A stretch of DNA of 64,000 bases from Burkholderiales bacterium. Lineage in GTDB: Bacteria > Pseudomonadota > Gammaproteobacteria > Burkholderiales > Burkholderiaceae_C. A program made the position numbers and the translations under genes. The stretch spans positions 32,911-96,910 of the forward strand of contig CANHVY010000007.1 of NCBI GenBank assembly GCA_947464185.1, given 5' to 3'. Position 1 is the first letter of the stretch, and each line of letters starts with the position of its first letter. Below the pieces are notes generated by a model. That model ran no database searches, was not told the DNA's origin, and saw only the letters and a list, made by a program, of their open reading frames with translations. Shown here piece after piece: positions 46,154-59,586 of the stretch.

Positions 46154-46868
46154 GGCGCCGCAGCGCCTTGAAGAACAGCTCGGACTGCAGCCGCTCGCCC
46201 TGCACCTGACTGGCCACCAGGTCAGCCATCTCGGCCGGCACGGGCGCTCCCGGTCGGCCGGTGGAGTCGGCAATCACCTGCACCTGGCAAGCCCGCTCCA
46301 GGTAGTACAGGTCGTCAAAGGCGTAGTCGATGCGCTCGCCACAGACGATGACACCGTGATTGGCCATGAAGACGATGTCGGCACCGTTCATCGCCGTGGC
46401 GATGCGCTCGCCCTCCTCCACGCCCAGGGCCACGCCGTTGTAGATGCGGTCCACGGCCACCAGGCCGTGAAAGCGCATGGCCGTCTGCGACAGCGTGGTG
46501 TCCAGCGCCCGGTCCTGCGTCAGCGTCAGCGCGGTGGCGTAGGGCATGTGCGTGTGCATCACCACCGCCTTGCGCGCAATGCGGTGCACGGCGGCGTGGA
46601 TGAACATGGCCGTGGGCTCGATCTCGTGCACGCCGGCCAGGCGCTGGCCGTTCACGTCCACCATGACGATGTCGTCGGTGCCCACCTCGCTCCACAGCAG
46701 GCCGCGCGGGTTCAGCAGAAAGCGGCCGGAGCCGTCGGGCAGCTCGGCGCTGAAATGGTTGCACACCCCCTCGGACAGGCCGTAGTGGTAGGCGGCGCGC
46801 AACGCCAGCGCAAGGTCCGCGCGCAACTGGCGCACGGGAGCGGAATCAAAGTCTTGTTGATGGTTCAT
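46146..46868 (-). CDS. Class II aldolase/adducin-family protein
   Basis: 240 residues. The zinc-site histidines are visible in VVMHTHMPYATALT, and the later FMANHGVIVCG contributes the third metal His. The N-terminal VCNHFSAELPDG matches the phosphate/substrate region. Family members act on fuculose-1-phosphate, ribulose-5-phosphate or keto acids; a sugar-acid role would fit the location but is unproven. It follows the SOUL gene by seven bases, so the two form an operon. Confidence 0.85.
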   Translation of the reverse strand: MNHQQDFDSAPVRQLRADLALALRAAYHYGLSEGVCNHFSAELPDGSGRFLLNPRGLLWSEVGTDDIVMVDVNGQRLAGVHEIEPTAMFIHAAVHRIARKAVVMHTHMPYATALTLTQDRALDTTLSQTAMRFHGLVAVDRIYNGVALGVEEGERIATAMNGADIVFMANHGVIVCGERIDYAFDDLYYLERACQVQVIADSTGRPGAPVPAEMADLVASQVQGERLQSELFFKALRRRL

Positions 46869-46875
46869 GGCAATT

Positions 46876-47481
46876 TCACTCCAGGGCCAGCCAGATCTCG
46901 TTGCGCCGCAGGAACCAGGGGGTCATGGGCGCGTTGTAACGGGAATATACGGGCTCGCCCTTCCAGCGCATCCCGGCGGCCTGCAGGCCACTGGTGAGCT
47001 GGGTCAGATGGCGCTGGTTGTTGTCTTCCGACCAGAAGCCTGAGAACCTGATGGCCGCCACCCTGGCCGCCGGCACTTCACGGATCTTCACCCGGCTGTC
47101 CAACGGCTCGGGGGCGCTTTCCAGCGTCACCCCCTTGGGCAGGACGAACTGCACCTGATAGCCCTGCAGCGTGGCGGCCTGCGTCACCGGCGCGGTCATC
47201 GCCATCTTCACAGGCGTGGGCGTCTGGGTGACCGGGGCAGTCATGGCCATCTTGCGCTCGCCCTTGTTCTTGCCGGAGATGTAACCGAACAGCAGCGGGA
47301 AAGCCTGGTTACCCGCCGAGTCGGCCGGCCCGGGCACCGTGACCTCGGCCACCACGTAGGGGGCGTACTGGCGGATTTCCACGGCGTCCAGACGCTGGAC
47401 GACCTCGAAGTCGGGTTCTTCGATGGCGTGGCTGGTCATGGCGGTCGCGGCCAGCAAGAGGGCGGCGATGAGTGTCTTCAT
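46876..47481 (-). CDS. Exported SOUL-family haem-binding protein
   Basis: 201 residues with a signal peptide (MKTLIAALLLAATAMTSHA). The SOUL/HBP domain shows FEVVQRLDAVEIRQYAPYVVAEV, then KMAMTAPVTQ repeated twice (an internal duplicate of about ten residues), and PMTPWFLRRNEIWLALE at the end. The family binds haem or tetrapyrroles; the bacterial function is unclear. It is divergent from ppsA with 193 bases between the starts. Confidence 0.88.
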   Translation of the reverse strand: MKTLIAALLLAATAMTSHAIEEPDFEVVQRLDAVEIRQYAPYVVAEVTVPGPADSAGNQAFPLLFGYISGKNKGERKMAMTAPVTQTPTPVKMAMTAPVTQAATLQGYQVQFVLPKGVTLESAPEPLDSRVKIREVPAARVAAIRFSGFWSEDNNQRHLTQLTSGLQAAGMRWKGEPVYSRYNAPMTPWFLRRNEIWLALE

Positions 47482-47674
47482 GCGCTTGATTGTGCAGATC
47501 AGCCGCCCTGCGGCGCGGCGCAGGGCCTTTACCGCGTGAGGAGCGGTTGCCGGGCCTCAACGGTGGCTCGCAAGGTCGGGGGCAACATCGATTTGCTTTG
47601 TCCATCATGGGCCAGCAGTACGAAGCTGCCGGCCTCGCCCGGTGCTCCGACACCCCCACAGGAGGCTCTTGCCG

Positions 47675-50202
47675 ATGAAACGATACGTGCTGCACCTGGA
47701 CGAGGTGGCGATGGATGATGTGGCGCTGGTGGGCGGCAAGACCGCATCCATCGGTGAGTTGACGCGCGCGCTCGGCCCCTTGGGCGTCCGTGTGCCTCCA
47801 GGATTCGCGGTCACGGCGCAAGCCTTTCGCGACATGATCGAAGCCGCCGGCGCCGCGCCGCGCCTGCATGCCCTGCTGGACCGCCTGGACAAAGCTGACA
47901 GCGCCGCGTTGGCGCGTGCCGGCGCACAGGCTCGCGCCCTCGTGAACAGCTGCCCCATGCCCGTGGCGGTGGAGGCGGCGCTGCGCAGCGCCTGGCGCGC
48001 CCTGGCGCGGCAGTGCGCCGAGCCTGACCTGCGCGTGGCCGTGCGCAGTTCGGCCACGGCCGAAGACCTGCCGCACGCCAGCTTCGCCGGCCAGCACGAG
48101 AGCTTCCTGAACGTGGCCGGCGAAGACGCGGTGGTGGACGCCGTGCGGCGCTGCCAGGCATCGCTTTTCACCGACCGCGCGATCGCCTACCGCATCGACC
48201 AGGGCTTCGACCACTTCCAGGTGGCCTTGTCGGTGGCGGTGATGAAGATGGTGCGCAGCGACCTGGCCGCCAGCGGGGTGGCCTTCACGCTGGACACGGA
48301 ATCGGGTCACCCCGATGTCGTGCGCATCGACGCCGCCTGGGGCCTGGGCGAGGCCGTGGTGCAGGGCAGCGTGGACCCCGACGAGTTCGTGGTGCACAAG
48401 CCCACCTACCGTCTGGGCACCCGCTGCGTGCTGAGCCACCGCATCGGCGCCAAGCTGACGCGGGTGGTGCTGGCGCCCGGCGGGATCCTCACCGAGCCCG
48501 TGCCGGCCCCGGACCGCCTGCGGCCCTGCCTCAGCGACGAGCAGGTGCTGGCCCTGACCGGCATGGCGCTGCGCATCGAAGAGCACTACAGCCAGCGCGC
48601 CGGCCACGCGTGCCCCATGGACGTGGAGTGGGCGCAGGACGGGCCGGAAGGGCCGCTGTACATCGTGCAGGCCCGGCCGGAGACGGTGGCGTCGCAGCAG
48701 GCCGCCTGGGAGATCGAGCGCCACGAGCTCGATGCCCCCGGGCCGCCAGCCAGCGCCACGCTGCTGCGCGGGCGTGCGATTGGCCAGCGCATCGCGCAGG
48801 GCCTCGTGCGCCGCATCGCCCACCCGCGCGACCTGCCCGGCTTCCGCCCGGGCGAGGTGCTGGTGGCCCCCACCACCACGCCCGACTGGGAGCCGGTGAT
48901 GAAGACGGCCGCGGCCATCGTCACCGAGCACGGCGGGCGCACCTGCCACGCCGCCATCGTGGCGCGCGAGCTGGGCATCCCCGCCCTGGTGGGGGCCCCG
49001 GGAGCCTGCACCACGCTGACCGACGGGCAGGCCGTCACCGTCACCTGCGCCGAGGGCGACACCGGCCGCGTCATCGACGGGCGCTGGCCCTTCCGCACCG
49101 AGCACACGTCGTTGACTCAACTGCCTCAGACCAGGACCCGCCTGATGGTGAACCTGGGCAACCCGGGCCTGGCCTTTCGCACGGCGCGGCTGCCCTGCGA
49201 CGGGGTGGGCCTGGCGCGCATGGAGTTCATCATCAGCGAGCACATCGGCGCCCACCCCATGGCCTTGCTGCACCCCGAGCGCGTCCGCGATGCCTCCGAG
49301 CGCGAGCGGCTGCAGGCCCTGAGCGCTGGCCACGCCGACGGCGCCCGCTGCTTCGTGGAGCGCCTGGCCGAGGGCATCGCCACCATCGCCGCCGCCTTCT
49401 GGCCCCGGCCTGTGACCGTGCGGCTGTCGGACTTCAAGAGCAGCGAGTACGCTGCGCTGGCCGGCGGCCGCGACTTCGAGCCGCTGGAGGAGAACCCGAT
49501 GCTCGGGCTGCGCGGCGCGGCACGCTATGTGCACCCGTCCTACCGCGAGGCCTTCGCGCTGGAGTGCGAGGCCATCCTGCGGGTGCGCGAGCACATGGGC
49601 CTGAAGAACCTGCAGGTGATGGTGCCGTTCGTGCGACGTGTGGAAGAAGCGCAGCAGGTGCTGGCCGCCATGGCCGCACACGGCTTGGCCCGCTCACCAT
49701 CGCCGGCAACCGCCGCTGGCAGCGGCGACACCGCTGCTCAGGCTGGAGAGGCCACTGCCCGCACGCCAGCGCACCCGCCTGAAGGCTTGTCGATCATCAT
49801 GATGTGCGAGATCCCGAACAACGTGATCCTGGTCGACGAGTTCGCCGCGCTGTTCGACGGCTTGTCCATCGGCAGCAACGACCTCACGCAACTCACGTTG
49901 GGTGTGGACCGCGACAGCGACCTGGTGTCCGCCGCCTTCGACGAACGCGACCCGGGCATGCTGAAGATGTACCAGTGGGCCATCGAGGGCGCGCACCGCC
50001 AAGGGCGCACGGTGGGCATCTGCGGCCAGGCGCCCTCAGATCACCCGGACCTGGCCGCGCGCCTGGTGGCCCTGGGCATCGACAGCCTCAGCCTGTCGGC
50101 CGACCGGCTGCTGGCCACCTGGCAGCAACTGGCTGCCCTGGAAGCGTCAGAGCTTGTGAAGCATTCCGGCGCGCCCGAGCGGGCGTTCCAGACGGTGTCG
50201 AC

Positions 50203-50206
<4 letters not shown>
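47675..50206 (+). CDS. ppsA: Phosphoenolpyruvate synthase
   Basis: 843 residues from ATG 47675, with a strong AGGAGG nine bases upstream. The ATP-grasp domain (VALVGGKTASIGEL, VAVRSSATAEDLPHASFAGQ), the swivelling phospho-His domain (H425 in EHGGRTCHAAIVARELGIPA) and the PEP/pyruvate barrel (SIGSNDLTQLTLGVDRDS, GICGQAPSDHPD) are complete. It converts pyruvate, ATP and water to PEP for gluconeogenesis. An Ala/Thr/Gly low-complexity insert at about 669-706 lengthens the barrel domain. Its stop overlaps the typA stop by four bases. Confidence 0.95.
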
Positions 50207-52028
<1,822 letters not shown>

Positions 52029-52032
<4 letters not shown>

Positions 52033-52973
52033 GGGGGGCTGGGTTCGGCCAGCAAGGCCTGCACCTCGACGGGGCTCAAGAGGCGGTCAGCGATCAACTC
52101 GCCACCGGTGATGTGCGCACTGCCCAGAAAGGCGCGCGGCTGGGGACCATAGACACGGACGGCCGGCATGTCGTCCAGACGGACACGACGGCGCAGACCA
52201 GACAGAAAACGGCCGGCCTCGTCATCGGGCAAGCGAATCTCGGGCCAGGATTGCAGCAGGGCGTCGGCCGGGCGCAACAGGGCGTCCCGCGCAGACTCTT
52301 CCAGGGCGGCCAGGGCCTCCAGCGTGAGGGCCTGCTCCACCTGCAGCGGGCCACTGGCGGTGCGCCGCAGGCCGGACAGGTGGGCGCCGCAGCCCAGCAG
52401 TTCACCCAGGTCCTGGGCCAGGGTGCGCACGTAGGTGCCCTTGCTGCAGTGCACGTCCAGCACCAGCGTGGGGCCGCTCCACTGCACCATCTCCAGCCGG
52501 TGGATGCGCACGCGGCGGGGCTGGCGCTCGATCTCGATGCCGGCCCGCGCGTACTCGTACAGGGCCTTGCCCTGGTGCTTCAGGGCCGACTGCATGGGCG
52601 GCACCTGCTCGATCTCACCCGTCAGGCGCTCGATGCTGGCCTGCAGCAGCGCAGCGTCAAACGTCACCGGGCGCTCCTGCAAGACCTCGCCCTCGCGGTC
52701 ACCGCCCACGCGGGTCTGCCCCAGGTGCAGGGTGGCGCGGTAGGCCTTGTCGGCCTCCAGGCTGACCTGCGCAAACTTGGTGGCCGCACCAAAGCACAGG
52801 GGCAGCAGGCCAGAGGCCAGCGGGTCCAGCGTGCCGGTGTGTCCGGCCTTCTCGGCGCGCAGCAGCCGCTTGGCCTTGTACAGCGCGTCCTGGCTGCTCA
52901 GGCCCACGGGCTTGTCCAGCAGCAGCACGCCGTGCACCGGCCGGCGCACCACCTTGGTTCCCTGCGTGGCCAT
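52029..52973 (-). CDS. truB: tRNA pseudouridine(55) synthase
   Basis: 314 residues. The catalytic Asp50 lies in [18 protein letters not shown], with the N-terminal [14 protein letters not shown] and the [21 protein letters not shown] segment typical of TruB, plus a C-terminal PUA-like part. It makes pseudouridine 55 in the T-loop of nearly all tRNAs. Its ATG overlaps the rbfA stop by one base. Confidence 0.96.
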
Positions 52974-53341
52974 CAGTCCTCGCGGGCGCGCTGCGCGTTG
53001 GCCTTGGTGATCAAGGCGCTCAGGTCGGCCGCACGTTCGGTGGTGCGGTCGAACTGGAAGTGCAGCGTCGGCACGGTGTGGATGGCCAGCCGCTTGAACA
53101 GGCCATTGCGCAGCCAGCCGGCGGCCTCGTTGAGGCCGGCTTCGGTTTCAGCGGGGTCGCCCACCAGCAGTGAGAAGTACACCTTCGCATGCGCGTAGTC
53201 GGGCGTGACCTCCACGGCATTGAGCGTGATCATGCCCACGCGCGGATCCTTCAGCTCGCGCACCAACTCCGCCAGATCGCGCTGGATCTGATCAGCCACG
53301 CGGAAGCCGCGGTTGGGGGTGGAGCGCTTGTGTCGTGTCAT
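52973..53341 (-). CDS. rbfA: 30S ribosome-binding factor A
   Basis: 122 residues from the ATG at 53341; an upstream in-frame start at 53368 is not needed. The KH-like fold is clear from [45 protein letters not shown] (in segments). It binds free 30S subunits and helps 16S rRNA 5'-end maturation. GAGG lies upstream. It is between infB (77 bases before) and truB. Confidence 0.95.
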   Translation of the reverse strand: MTRHKRSTPNRGFRVADQIQRDLAELVRELKDPRVGMITLNAVEVTPDYAHAKVYFSLLVGDPAETEAGLNEAAGWLRNGLFKRLAIHTVPTLHFQFDRTTERAADLSALITKANAQRARED

Positions 53342-53418
53342 GGGCTTTTGCGTCCTCTTGAAGTGCAAACCCCGCCTTCCGGGTGGTTGGCGGGGCTGCA
53401 GCCGAGGCCAACGCCGCG

Positions 53419-56307
53419 TTACAGCGTGCGGGCGACTTCCTTGACCTCGAAGAACTCCAGCTGATCACCTTCCTTGATGTCGTTGTAGTTCTTCAGCTTG
53501 ATGCCGCACTCGAAGCCTTCCTTGACCTCGCGCACATCGTCCTTCATGCGCTTGAGAGACTCCAACTCGCCCGTGTAGATCACCACGTTGTCGCGCAGCA
53601 GACGGAAGCGGGCGTTGCGGGTGGCCTGGCCAGCGGTGACCATGCAACCGGCCACCGTGCCGATCTTGGAGGCCACGAACACGGTGCGGATCTCGGCGGT
53701 GCCGATGACTTCTTCCTTCTGCTCCGGTGCCAGCATGCCTTCCATGGCCGCCTTCACCTCGTCCACCGCGTCGTAGATGATGTTGTAGTAACGCAGATCC
53801 ACGCCGTTGCCTTCGGCCAGCTTGCGCGCACCGGCATCGGCCCGGGTGTTGAAGCCGATGATGACGGCCTTGGAGGCGATGGCCAGATTGACGTCGCTCT
53901 CGGAGATGCCACCGACAGCCGCATGCACGATCTGCACCTTCACCTCGGTCGTGCTCAGCTTGACGAGCGATTGCGCCAGGGCCTCCTGCGAACCCTGCAC
54001 ATCGGCCTTGACGATCAGCGCCAGGGTCTGCGCCTGGCCTTCGCCCATCTGGTCGAACATGTTCTCCAGCTTGGCGGCCTGGCGCTTGTTCAGCGTGACT
54101 TCGCGGTACTTGCCCTGACGGAAGGTGGCGATCTCGCGTGCCCGACGTTCGTCGGCCAGCACCATGAACTCGTCGCCGGCGGACGGCACCTCGGTCAGGC
54201 CCTGGATCTCCACGGGAATCGACGGGCCGGCCGCCTGCGTGGGCTTGCCGTCTTCGTCCAGCATGGCGCGTACGCGCCCATAGCTGGAGCCGGCCAGCAC
54301 CACATCCCCGCGCTTGAGCGTGCCGCTTTGCACCAGCACGGTGGCCACGGGGCCGCGCCCCTTGTCCAGCTTGGCTTCAATCACCAGGCCCTTGGCTGCG
54401 GCCTCGGTGGGCGCCTTGAGTTCCAGAACTTCGGCCTGCAGCAGCACCTGCTCCAGCAGATCGTCCACGCCCTGGCCGGTCTTGGCCGAGACCGGGACAA
54501 AGGGAGACTCACCGCCGAAATCCTCAGGGACGACCTGCTCGGCCACGAGTTCGCTCTTCAGGCGCTCCACGTTGGCCTCGGGCTTGTCGATCTTGTTCAT
54601 GGCCACGACGATGGGCACGCCCGCGGCCTTCGCATGGTGGATGGCCTCCTTGGTCTGGGGCATGACGCCGTCGTCAGCGGCCACCACCAGGATGACGATG
54701 TCGGTCGCCTTGGCACCGCGGGCGCGCATGGCCGTGAAGGCGGCGTGGCCCGGCGTGTCCAGGAAGGTGATCATCCCGCGCGGCGTCTCCACATGGTAGG
54801 CCCCGATGTGCTGCGTGATGCCCCCAGCCTCGCCCGCAGCCACGCGGGCACGGCGGATGTAGTCCAGCAGCGAGGTCTTGCCGTGGTCCACGTGGCCCAT
54901 GACGGTGACCACAGGAGCGCGGTTCAGTTCCTCAGCCGACTGCGCGGCCTGTTCTTCCTCGGTGAAGGCTTCCGGATCGTCGAGCTTGGCCGCCAGCGCC
55001 TTGTGGCCCATTTCCTCGACCACGATCATCGCGGTCTCCTGGTCGAGCTGTTGGTTGATGGTGACCATCTGGCCCAGCTTCATCAGCTGCTTGATCACCT
55101 CGCTGGCCTTGACGCTCATCTTGTGGGCCAGATCGGCCACGCTGATGGTCTCGGGCACGTGCACTTCCTGCACCTGCTGCTCGGCCGGCGCCGCGAAGGT
55201 CGAGCCTTCATCGCGCTCGCCCCGGCGGCCACCGCGCGGCGAGCGCCATCCGCCCCTTGCACCGCCCGTGTCACCCCGGGTCTTGAGCGCGCGCTTCTTG
55301 GCCGCATCGTCGGCCCAGCTGGAGGACAGCTTCTCGCTCTTGACCTGTTTCTTCTCGCCCGGCTTGGGCGCGGCGGCAGCAGGCGCACCCGGCTTGGCGG
55401 CTGGCTTGTGAATGGTGCCCTTGATACCGGCTGCTTCCGCAGGCTTGGGTTCCTCGGGCTTCTTGGCCACCTGCACCGAGCGGGGCCGCGACATCATCTC
55501 GCGGATGGCCGCCGCCTCGGTCTCGGCCTTGCGCCGCCGTGCGTCTGAATCAGCCTGCGCCTGGCGCGCAAGGGCATCAGCATCGGCAGCCTTGACCACT
55601 CGCAGGCCCGCCTTCACGGGCTCGGCCAGGGCCGGGGCCGGCGCCGGGGCGACCGGCGCCGCAGGTGCAGCGGCCGTCGTGGGCGCGGGGGCAGGTGCAG
55701 CAACCGGGGCTGCTGACGCAGCCTCGGGGGTGGACGCAGCCGCCCGAGCCTGGGCTTCAGCCGCCGCGCGTGCCGCGGCCTCGGCAGCTTCCGCCGCCTG
55801 GCGCTCAGCCGCCTCACGAGCCGCCGCTTCAGCGGCCTCGCGCTCACGCTGGGCCTGAGCCTCGGCCTGACGCTGCCGCTCGGCAGCGTCTTCCATCTGG
55901 CGCTGCAACAGCGCGGCCTGTGATGCGGCCTCCGCATCCCGGCGTGCCTGTTCCTCGGCGTCGATCACCGGAACGGGCGGCGCAGCCTCATCGGCCGCCG
56001 GGGCCTCGTCGCGCTTGACGAAGGTGCGCTTCTTGCGCACTTCCACCTGGATGGTGCGCGCCTTGCCCGAGGCGTCAGCCTGCTTGATCTCGCTGGTGCT
56101 CTTGCGGGTCAGGACGATCTTCTTGCGCTCGGTGCTGGCGGTGCCGTGCGAGGTGCGCAGGTACTCGAGCAGGCGTTCCTTGTCCCCATCGGTGAGCGCG
56201 TCGTCGGGCGAAGCCTTGGCCACCCCGGCGGAATGCAACTGCTCGAGCAGGGTGGAAGTCGGCCGGTTGAGCTGCGCGGCAAACTGGGCGACGGTGGTCA
56301 CTGCCAT
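53419..56307 (-). CDS. infB: Translation initiation factor IF-2
   Basis: 962 residues. The N-terminal IF2-N repeats ([44 protein letters not shown]) flank a long Ala/Glu/Arg-rich low-complexity linker (about 115-330). The GTPase domain begins near residue 465 ([35 protein letters not shown]), followed by domains II-IV. It places initiator tRNA on the 30S subunit. It lies between nusA and rbfA in the classical order. Confidence 0.97.
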   Translation of the reverse strand: MAVTTVAQFAAQLNRPTSTLLEQLHSAGVAKASPDDALTDGDKERLLEYLRTSHGTASTERKKIVLTRKSTSEIKQADASGKARTIQVEVRKKRTFVKRDEAPAADEAAPPVPVIDAEEQARRDAEAASQAALLQRQMEDAAERQRQAEAQAQREREAAEAAAREAAERQAAEAAEAAARAAAEAQARAAASTPEAASAAPVAAPAPAPTTAAAPAAPVAPAPAPALAEPVKAGLRVVKAADADALARQAQADSDARRRKAETEAAAIREMMSRPRSVQVAKKPEEPKPAEAAGIKGTIHKPAAKPGAPAAAAPKPGEKKQVKSEKLSSSWADDAAKKRALKTRGDTGGARGGWRSPRGGRRGERDEGSTFAAPAEQQVQEVHVPETISVADLAHKMSVKASEVIKQLMKLGQMVTINQQLDQETAMIVVEEMGHKALAAKLDDPEAFTEEEQAAQSAEELNRAPVVTVMGHVDHGKTSLLDYIRRARVAAGEAGGITQHIGAYHVETPRGMITFLDTPGHAAFTAMRARGAKATDIVILVVAADDGVMPQTKEAIHHAKAAGVPIVVAMNKIDKPEANVERLKSELVAEQVVPEDFGGESPFVPVSAKTGQGVDDLLEQVLLQAEVLELKAPTEAAAKGLVIEAKLDKGRGPVATVLVQSGTLKRGDVVLAGSSYGRVRAMLDEDGKPTQAAGPSIPVEIQGLTEVPSAGDEFMVLADERRAREIATFRQGKYREVTLNKRQAAKLENMFDQMGEGQAQTLALIVKADVQGSQEALAQSLVKLSTTEVKVQIVHAAVGGISESDVNLAIASKAVIIGFNTRADAGARKLAEGNGVDLRYYNIIYDAVDEVKAAMEGMLAPEQKEEVIGTAEIRTVFVASKIGTVAGCMVTAGQATRNARFRLLRDNVVIYTGELESLKRMKDDVREVKEGFECGIKLKNYNDIKEGDQLEFFEVKEVARTL

Positions 56308-56371
56308 GGGGGGAGGTCCTTCGGTGTCCGGGCCGTATGCGGTCGGAGGGTGGGCAGGCTGTCGATGACGG

Positions 56372-57850
56372 TCAGGCGGTGAACCAATGCTCGCGCGCCT
56401 TCATGATCAGGTCGCGGGCCTGTGCGTCGTCCAGGCCGACCATCTCGGTGAGTTCGTCCACCGCCAGATCGGCCAGGTCGTCACGGGTGTGCACACCGCC
56501 TGCGGCCAGCTTGCCGATCAGATCGGTGCTCATGCCCTCCAGGTCGCGCAGGTCCTGCGACACGTCGTCGACCTTTTCTTCCTTCTGGATCTCCATCGTC
56601 AGCAGCGCATCGCGGGCCCGGGTGCGCAACTCGTTGATGGTGTCCTCGTCGAAGGATTCAATCTCCAGCATCTCCTGCAGCGGCACGTAGGCCACTTCCT
56701 CCAGGCTGGTGAAGCCCTCGGCGATCAGGATGTCGGCCACCTCTTCATCGACGTCCAGCTTGTCGACGAAGACACGGCGAACGGAGTCGGACTCTTCGGC
56801 CACCTTGGCCTGGGACTCCTCGGCCGTCATGATGTTGATGCGCCAGCCGGTCAAGTCGGAGGCCAGTCGCACGTTCTGTCCGCCCCGGCCGATGGCGATG
56901 GCGAGGTTCTCCTCGTCCACCACGACGTCCATGGCGTGCTTCTCCTCGTCCACGACGATGGACTGCACATTGGCCGGCGCCAGGGCGCCGATCACGAACT
57001 GCGCCGGGTCGTCGGACCACAGCACGATGTCCACGCGCTCACCCGCGAGCTCGTTGGTCACGGCGGTGACGCGTGAGCCCCGCACACCCACGCAGGTGCC
57101 GATGGGGTCGACGCGGCGGTCATGCGAGACCACGGCGATCTTGGCGCGCGAACCCGGGTCACGCGCACAACTCTTGATCTCCAGCAGGCCCTGCTCGATC
57201 TCGGGCACTTCCTGGGCGAACAGCTCGATCATGAAGCCCGGCGCGCTGCGCGACAGCATGATCTGGGCACCGCGCTGGGTGGGGTCCACGCCTGCGATCA
57301 CGGCACGCACCCGGTCACCTGTGCGCAGGTTCTCCTTCGGGATCATCTCGGTGCGCTTCAGGCGCCCCTCGACGCGACCGCTCTCCACGATGATGTCGCC
57401 CTTGTCCAGGCGCTTGACGGTGCCGACGAAGACCTTGTCGCCGCGCGACAGGAAATCGTTGAGCAGCTGCTCCCGCTCGGCATCGCGGATCTTCTGCAGG
57501 ATGACCTGCTTGGCGGCCTGGGCGCCGATGCGGCCGATGGTCACCGACTCGATAGGCTCTTCGATGTAGTCGCCGGACTCGATGTCCGAGATCTGCTCCT
57601 GCGCCTCGAACAGCAGCATCTCGGCGTCGGGAATCTGCAGACCGGCCTCGTTGGGCACGACGTGCCAACGGCGGAAGGTCTCGTACTCGCCGGAATCGCG
57701 GTCGATCGACACGCGGATGTCCATCTCACCACCGTTGAGCTTCTTGGTGGCCGAGGCCAGTGCGGCCTCCACTGCGGCGAAGACCACTTCCCGCTCCACC
57801 GTCTTCTCTCGGGCGATGGCATCGACCAGCATCAGCAATTCGCGGTTCAT
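56372..57850 (-). CDS. nusA: Transcription termination/antitermination factor NusA
   Basis: 492 residues from the ATG at 57850. The N-terminal RNA-polymerase-binding domain ([20 protein letters not shown]) is followed by S1 (about 135-200), two KH domains ([37 protein letters not shown]) and two C-terminal acidic AR repeats (about 363-490). It controls pausing, termination and antitermination, and may act on the hairpin in its own operon leader. It follows rimP by 16 bases. Confidence 0.97.
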   Translation of the reverse strand: MNRELLMLVDAIAREKTVEREVVFAAVEAALASATKKLNGGEMDIRVSIDRDSGEYETFRRWHVVPNEAGLQIPDAEMLLFEAQEQISDIESGDYIEEPIESVTIGRIGAQAAKQVILQKIRDAEREQLLNDFLSRGDKVFVGTVKRLDKGDIIVESGRVEGRLKRTEMIPKENLRTGDRVRAVIAGVDPTQRGAQIMLSRSAPGFMIELFAQEVPEIEQGLLEIKSCARDPGSRAKIAVVSHDRRVDPIGTCVGVRGSRVTAVTNELAGERVDIVLWSDDPAQFVIGALAPANVQSIVVDEEKHAMDVVVDEENLAIAIGRGGQNVRLASDLTGWRINIMTAEESQAKVAEESDSVRRVFVDKLDVDEEVADILIAEGFTSLEEVAYVPLQEMLEIESFDEDTINELRTRARDALLTMEIQKEEKVDDVSQDLRDLEGMSTDLIGKLAAGGVHTRDDLADLAVDELTEMVGLDDAQARDLIMKAREHWFTA

Positions 57851-57866
57851 CGTCTGGGACCTTTCC

Positions 57867-58388
57867 TCAACCTGCGGGGCGCGCGGCACGGCCCCGCCCC
57901 TTGAAGTCGAACACGGGCACGAGGCGGGCCTCGCGCACTTCATCAAGCTTGAATGCGAGCTCGCTGCCGGCACGCTCGTCCTGCAGGGCCAGGCTCCAAC
58001 CTGCCTCGGAGCGGCCCAGCACGCCACGCCAGTGCTTGCGGCCCTGAAACGGTGCCTTGAGCGTGAGGTTGACCGCCTGACCGGCGAAGCGGATGAAGTC
58101 CGCTTCCTTCTTCAGCAGACGGTCGATGCCGGGGGAGGAGACTTCCAGCCGCTCGTAGGCCACGCTCTCCACTTCCAGCGCGTACACCAGTTGTCGGGTG
58201 ACGGCTTCGCAGTCGTCCACGGTGACAAACTCGCCCTCGCCCTGCGATTCCGGGTAGGCGTGACCTGGCACGCGGTCGATGAAAATACGCAGCAGGCCCC
58301 GCGCAGAGCGCTCGACGTCCACCAGATCGAAGCCCAGGCCGGTGACGGTGCGCTCGATGCAGGCCTGCGAGCCGATGCCATGGCCCAC
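57867..58388 (-). CDS. rimP: Ribosome maturation factor RimP
   Basis: About 173 residues from GTG 58388. The family core is present: [59 protein letters not shown] and the C-terminal SH3-like part. The frame is open far upstream without a better start, so the exact N-terminus is uncertain. It is needed for 30S maturation. It is the first gene of the rimP-nusA-infB-rbfA-truB-typA operon. Confidence 0.93.
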   Translation of the reverse strand: MGHGIGSQACIERTVTGLGFDLVDVERSARGLLRIFIDRVPGHAYPESQGEGEFVTVDDCEAVTRQLVYALEVESVAYERLEVSSPGIDRLLKKEADFIRFAGQAVNLTLKAPFQGRKHWRGVLGRSEAGWSLALQDERAGSELAFKLDEVREARLVPVFDFKGRGRAARPAG

Positions 58389-58592
58389 GCCCGACGAGGC
58401 GGGCCCCGGCGCGTGATGCTCGCCGCCTGGCGCGCCGGCATCCCTGCCAGCTTCCGCGCCAACACCTGCCTGCGCAGGCTCTGATCGAACCGTCTGATGA
58501 CCCAAAATCCCCGTCGCTCCACACGCAGTTGTGCCCGGCGCCCTCACCGCGCCGTCACGGTCACTGCGCAACGGGCCTGAAAGCGTCGAGCC

Positions 58593-58620
58593 AAAAAAAA
58601 TGGGCTGGAAGAACCGCCCA
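58593..58620 (-). terminator. Terminator-like hairpin in the rimP-nusA leader
   Basis: On the minus strand TGGGCGG pairs with CC-A-GCCCA (one bulged A) around a TTCTT loop, followed directly by eight T. It begins only about 16 bases after the expected transcription start of the operon and some 230 bases before rimP. No other minus-strand gene ends nearby, so it looks like an attenuator. The remaining leader, 58389-58592, shows nothing else recognisable. Confidence 0.6.
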
Positions 58621-58642
58621 CTCGACATTCAGCGAAGGGCGG

Positions 58643-58671
58643 ATTATAAGCACGCCCGCCCGTGACGGCAA
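58643..58671 (-). promoter_or_regulatory. Sigma-70-type promoter of the rimP-nusA operon
   Basis: TTGCCG (58666-58671) and a perfect TATAAT (58643-58648) on the minus strand are separated by exactly 17 bases. Transcription would start near 58636. Confidence 0.7.
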
Positions 58672-58756
58672 CGTCGCCTGCAGCGCCCGCGCCCCATGGC
58701 ATGGCACCACCGAACAGCCCGTGGGAAACTTCAACTCTCTTTGCAGTGGAGGTTCC

Positions 58757-59539
58757 ATGGGTTTTCTTGCTGGCAAGCGCCTGCTCATCACCGGGGTGCT
58801 GAATCAACGATCGATCGCCTACGGCATCGCCCGTGCCTGTCACCGCGAGGGCGCCGAACTCGCCTTCAGCTACGTCGGCGAACGCTTCAAGGACCGCATT
58901 GCCGATTACGCCGCCGAATTCGGCTCCACCCTGACCTTCGACTGCGACGTGGGTGACGACGCCCAGATCCAGCGCACTTTCGAGCAGTTGGGCGAGCACT
59001 GGCCCACGTTCGATGGCTTCGTCCACGCCATCGGCTTCGCGCCGCGCGAGGCCATTGCCGGCGACTTCCTCGACGGTCTCTCGCGCGAGGGCTTCAAGAT
59101 CGCTCACGACATCTCGGCCTACAGCTTCCCGGCCATGGCCAAGGCGGCAGCGCACCGCCTGAACCCGGGTTCGGCACTGCTTACGCTCACCTATCTGGGG
59201 GCCCTGCGCGTGGTGCCGGGCTACAACACCATGGGCCTGGCGAAGGCTTCGCTGGAGGCCAGCGTGCGCTACCTGGCGGCCAGCATGGGGCCCAGGGGGG
59301 TGCGGGTCAACGGCATCTCCGCCGGGCCCATCAAGACGCTGGCCGCTTCCGGCATCAAGGGTTTCGGCAAGATCCTGGACGTGGTGGAGCGGGAATCCCC
59401 CATCCGCCGCAACATCACCATCGACGATGTGGGCAACGTCGCGGCTTTCCTGCTGTCGGATCTGGCCGCCGGCGTCACCGCCGAAATCACCTACGTGGAC
59501 GGCGGCTTCAGCCAGGTGGCCGGGGGCATGGAGCCCTGA
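58757..59539 (+). CDS. fabI: Enoyl-ACP reductase FabI
   Basis: 260 residues from ATG 58757, GGAGG five bases upstream. The FabI-type SDR has [15 protein letters not shown], catalytic Y146, Y156 and K163 ([22 protein letters not shown]) in the same numbers as E. coli FabI, and G93 in AIGFAP, the position linked to triclosan binding. It catalyses the last step of each fatty-acid elongation round with NADH. It is divergent from the rimP operon; its own promoter is not obvious. Confidence 0.96.
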   Translation: MGFLAGKRLLITGVLNQRSIAYGIARACHREGAELAFSYVGERFKDRIADYAAEFGSTLTFDCDVGDDAQIQRTFEQLGEHWPTFDGFVHAIGFAPREAIAGDFLDGLSREGFKIAHDISAYSFPAMAKAAAHRLNPGSALLTLTYLGALRVVPGYNTMGLAKASLEASVRYLAASMGPRGVRVNGISAGPIKTLAASGIKGFGKILDVVERESPIRRNITIDDVGNVAAFLLSDLAAGVTAEITYVDGGFSQVAGGMEP

Positions 59540-59547
59540 GCTCGGAC

Positions 59548-59584
59548 GCCTGAGGTGCCTCAGGCGCCTCAGGCACCCAGGACG
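59548..59584. terminator. Overlapping inverted and 9-bp direct repeats between fabI and the decarboxylase
   Basis: GCCTGAGG-TG-CCTCAGGC is a perfect palindrome (59548-59565), and GGTGCCT/AGGCACC (59554-59560, 59571-59577) forms a second possible stem. The same stretch also reads as three to four 9-base units CCTCAGGCG. It lies between convergent stops, so termination is plausible though no T-run follows. Confidence 0.45.
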
Positions 59585-59586
59585 CT

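Noticed and set aside
47309..49681. 790-codon minus-strand frame opposite ppsA
   Set aside because: PpsA motifs on the plus strand are complete and have a strong ribosome site; the other frame has none.
55560..56000. Repetitive GCC/GCG-rich stretch that could be taken for a repeat array or CRISPR
   Set aside because: It encodes the Ala/Glu/Arg linker of IF-2 in frame and lacks regular spacers.
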